DNA of 64,000 nucleotides. It comes from Cristatella mucedo (taxonomy: Eukaryota > Bryozoa > Phylactolaemata > Cristatellidae). The position numbers were made by a program, and so were the translations under genes. The notes under the pieces are model-generated. The model searched no databases. It saw only the letters and a list, made by a program, of their open reading frames with translations, and had not been told where the DNA came from. The stretch's first letter is position 1. Each line of letters opens with the position of its first letter. This document shows, piece after piece, positions 63,657 to 64,000 of the stretch. The stretch is from assembly GCA_009760855.2 (NCBI GenBank), contig WPIO01000054.1:574001-638000 (forward strand). Reading direction: 5' to 3'.

Positions 63657-64000
63657 CTGTCGGCAAGAGAAAGCCATGACCAGGCGACAAGTCTGCCGAA
63701 GCATCCGTAACCAGAACGCGTGCCGACGGTTAGCAAGCAAGCTTTCGATAGCACTGAAGCCCTGCCCAGCCCACCGTCTGGAAATGGCTGCCCGGACCAG
63801 ATCGCCGCCGAATCGCCCTAGACAGTATTTGCCGCCAGCAGACGTTAACTGGAGGCCACACTGATGGCGATACGACCTGTGCGTAGGCGTGGCTAGTGTG
63901 GCCTGCCGGTGCTCAGGTTTGTAGATACGCTAGCACTGGCTGCTGGACACTGCAGCAGTACATCCAACTGTAGGAACTCAGGTGACTAATGCTTCGAAAA
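63657..64000 (-). other. Upstream intron of the ZO-1-like gene, cut by window edge
   Basis: Non-coding as far as can be seen. The next upstream exon lies outside the window. Confidence 0.45.

Overview
This is animal (metazoan, non-vertebrate-looking) nuclear DNA. It has intron-split genes with GT-AG splice sites and coding exons separated by kilobases of microsatellites, homopolymer runs, tRNA-derived SINEs, L2/CR1-type LINE fragments and dead DNA transposons. Two genes can be read with confidence, both on the minus strand, and both code for adhesion-scaffold proteins found in animals. The sequence alone does not fix the phylum. A marine or lophotrochozoan-type invertebrate is my guess only.

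The main gene is a complete kindlin (fermitin, FERMT) between 38819 (ATG) and 15136 (stop). I resolved 13 coding exons by protein similarity and splice sites. All 12 introns are GT-AG and every exon junction keeps the reading frame, giving 745 codons plus a stop. The protein has the full kindlin order: F0, F1 with a long Ser/Gly-rich loop, F2 interrupted by a PH domain, and F3. The second gene is the 3' end of a ZO-1/polychaetoid-type tight-junction scaffold (TJP1-like). It has two exons (63656-63201 and 61316-60797) ending in a ZU5 domain with the typical Asp-His-Phe C-terminus. The rest of that gene lies beyond the right edge. The two genes run head-to-tail, about 22 kb apart.

Layout: 1-1.1 kb is a CpG-rich, hairpin-dense island. 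1.2-2.2 kb is a SINE whose tail has grown into (TA)n, (CCTG)n and (TCTG)n. 4.15-4.85 kb holds a diverged 177-bp tandem repeat. 6.5-12.6 kb is a transposon graveyard with LINE tails, a hAT-like relic, a mariner relic and a tail-to-tail LINE pair. 12.6-15.1 kb is 3' flank/UTR of kindlin. 15.1-38.8 kb is kindlin, with introns filled by (CT)n, poly-G, (CA)n, SINEs, LINEs and a small hAT-type MITE. 38.8-54 kb is gene-poor sequence with a 25-bp minisatellite, a 650-bp (GTA)n, (CT)n and (AGC)n arrays. 54.2-57.8 kb is a second CpG-rich island, a candidate promoter region. 58-60.7 kb holds LINE and SINE remnants, and 60.8-64 kb is the ZO-1-like 3' end.

Most long open frames here are artefacts of simple repeats or CpG-rich DNA and are not reported as genes. 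No CRISPR array, rRNA or convincing functional tRNA was seen.
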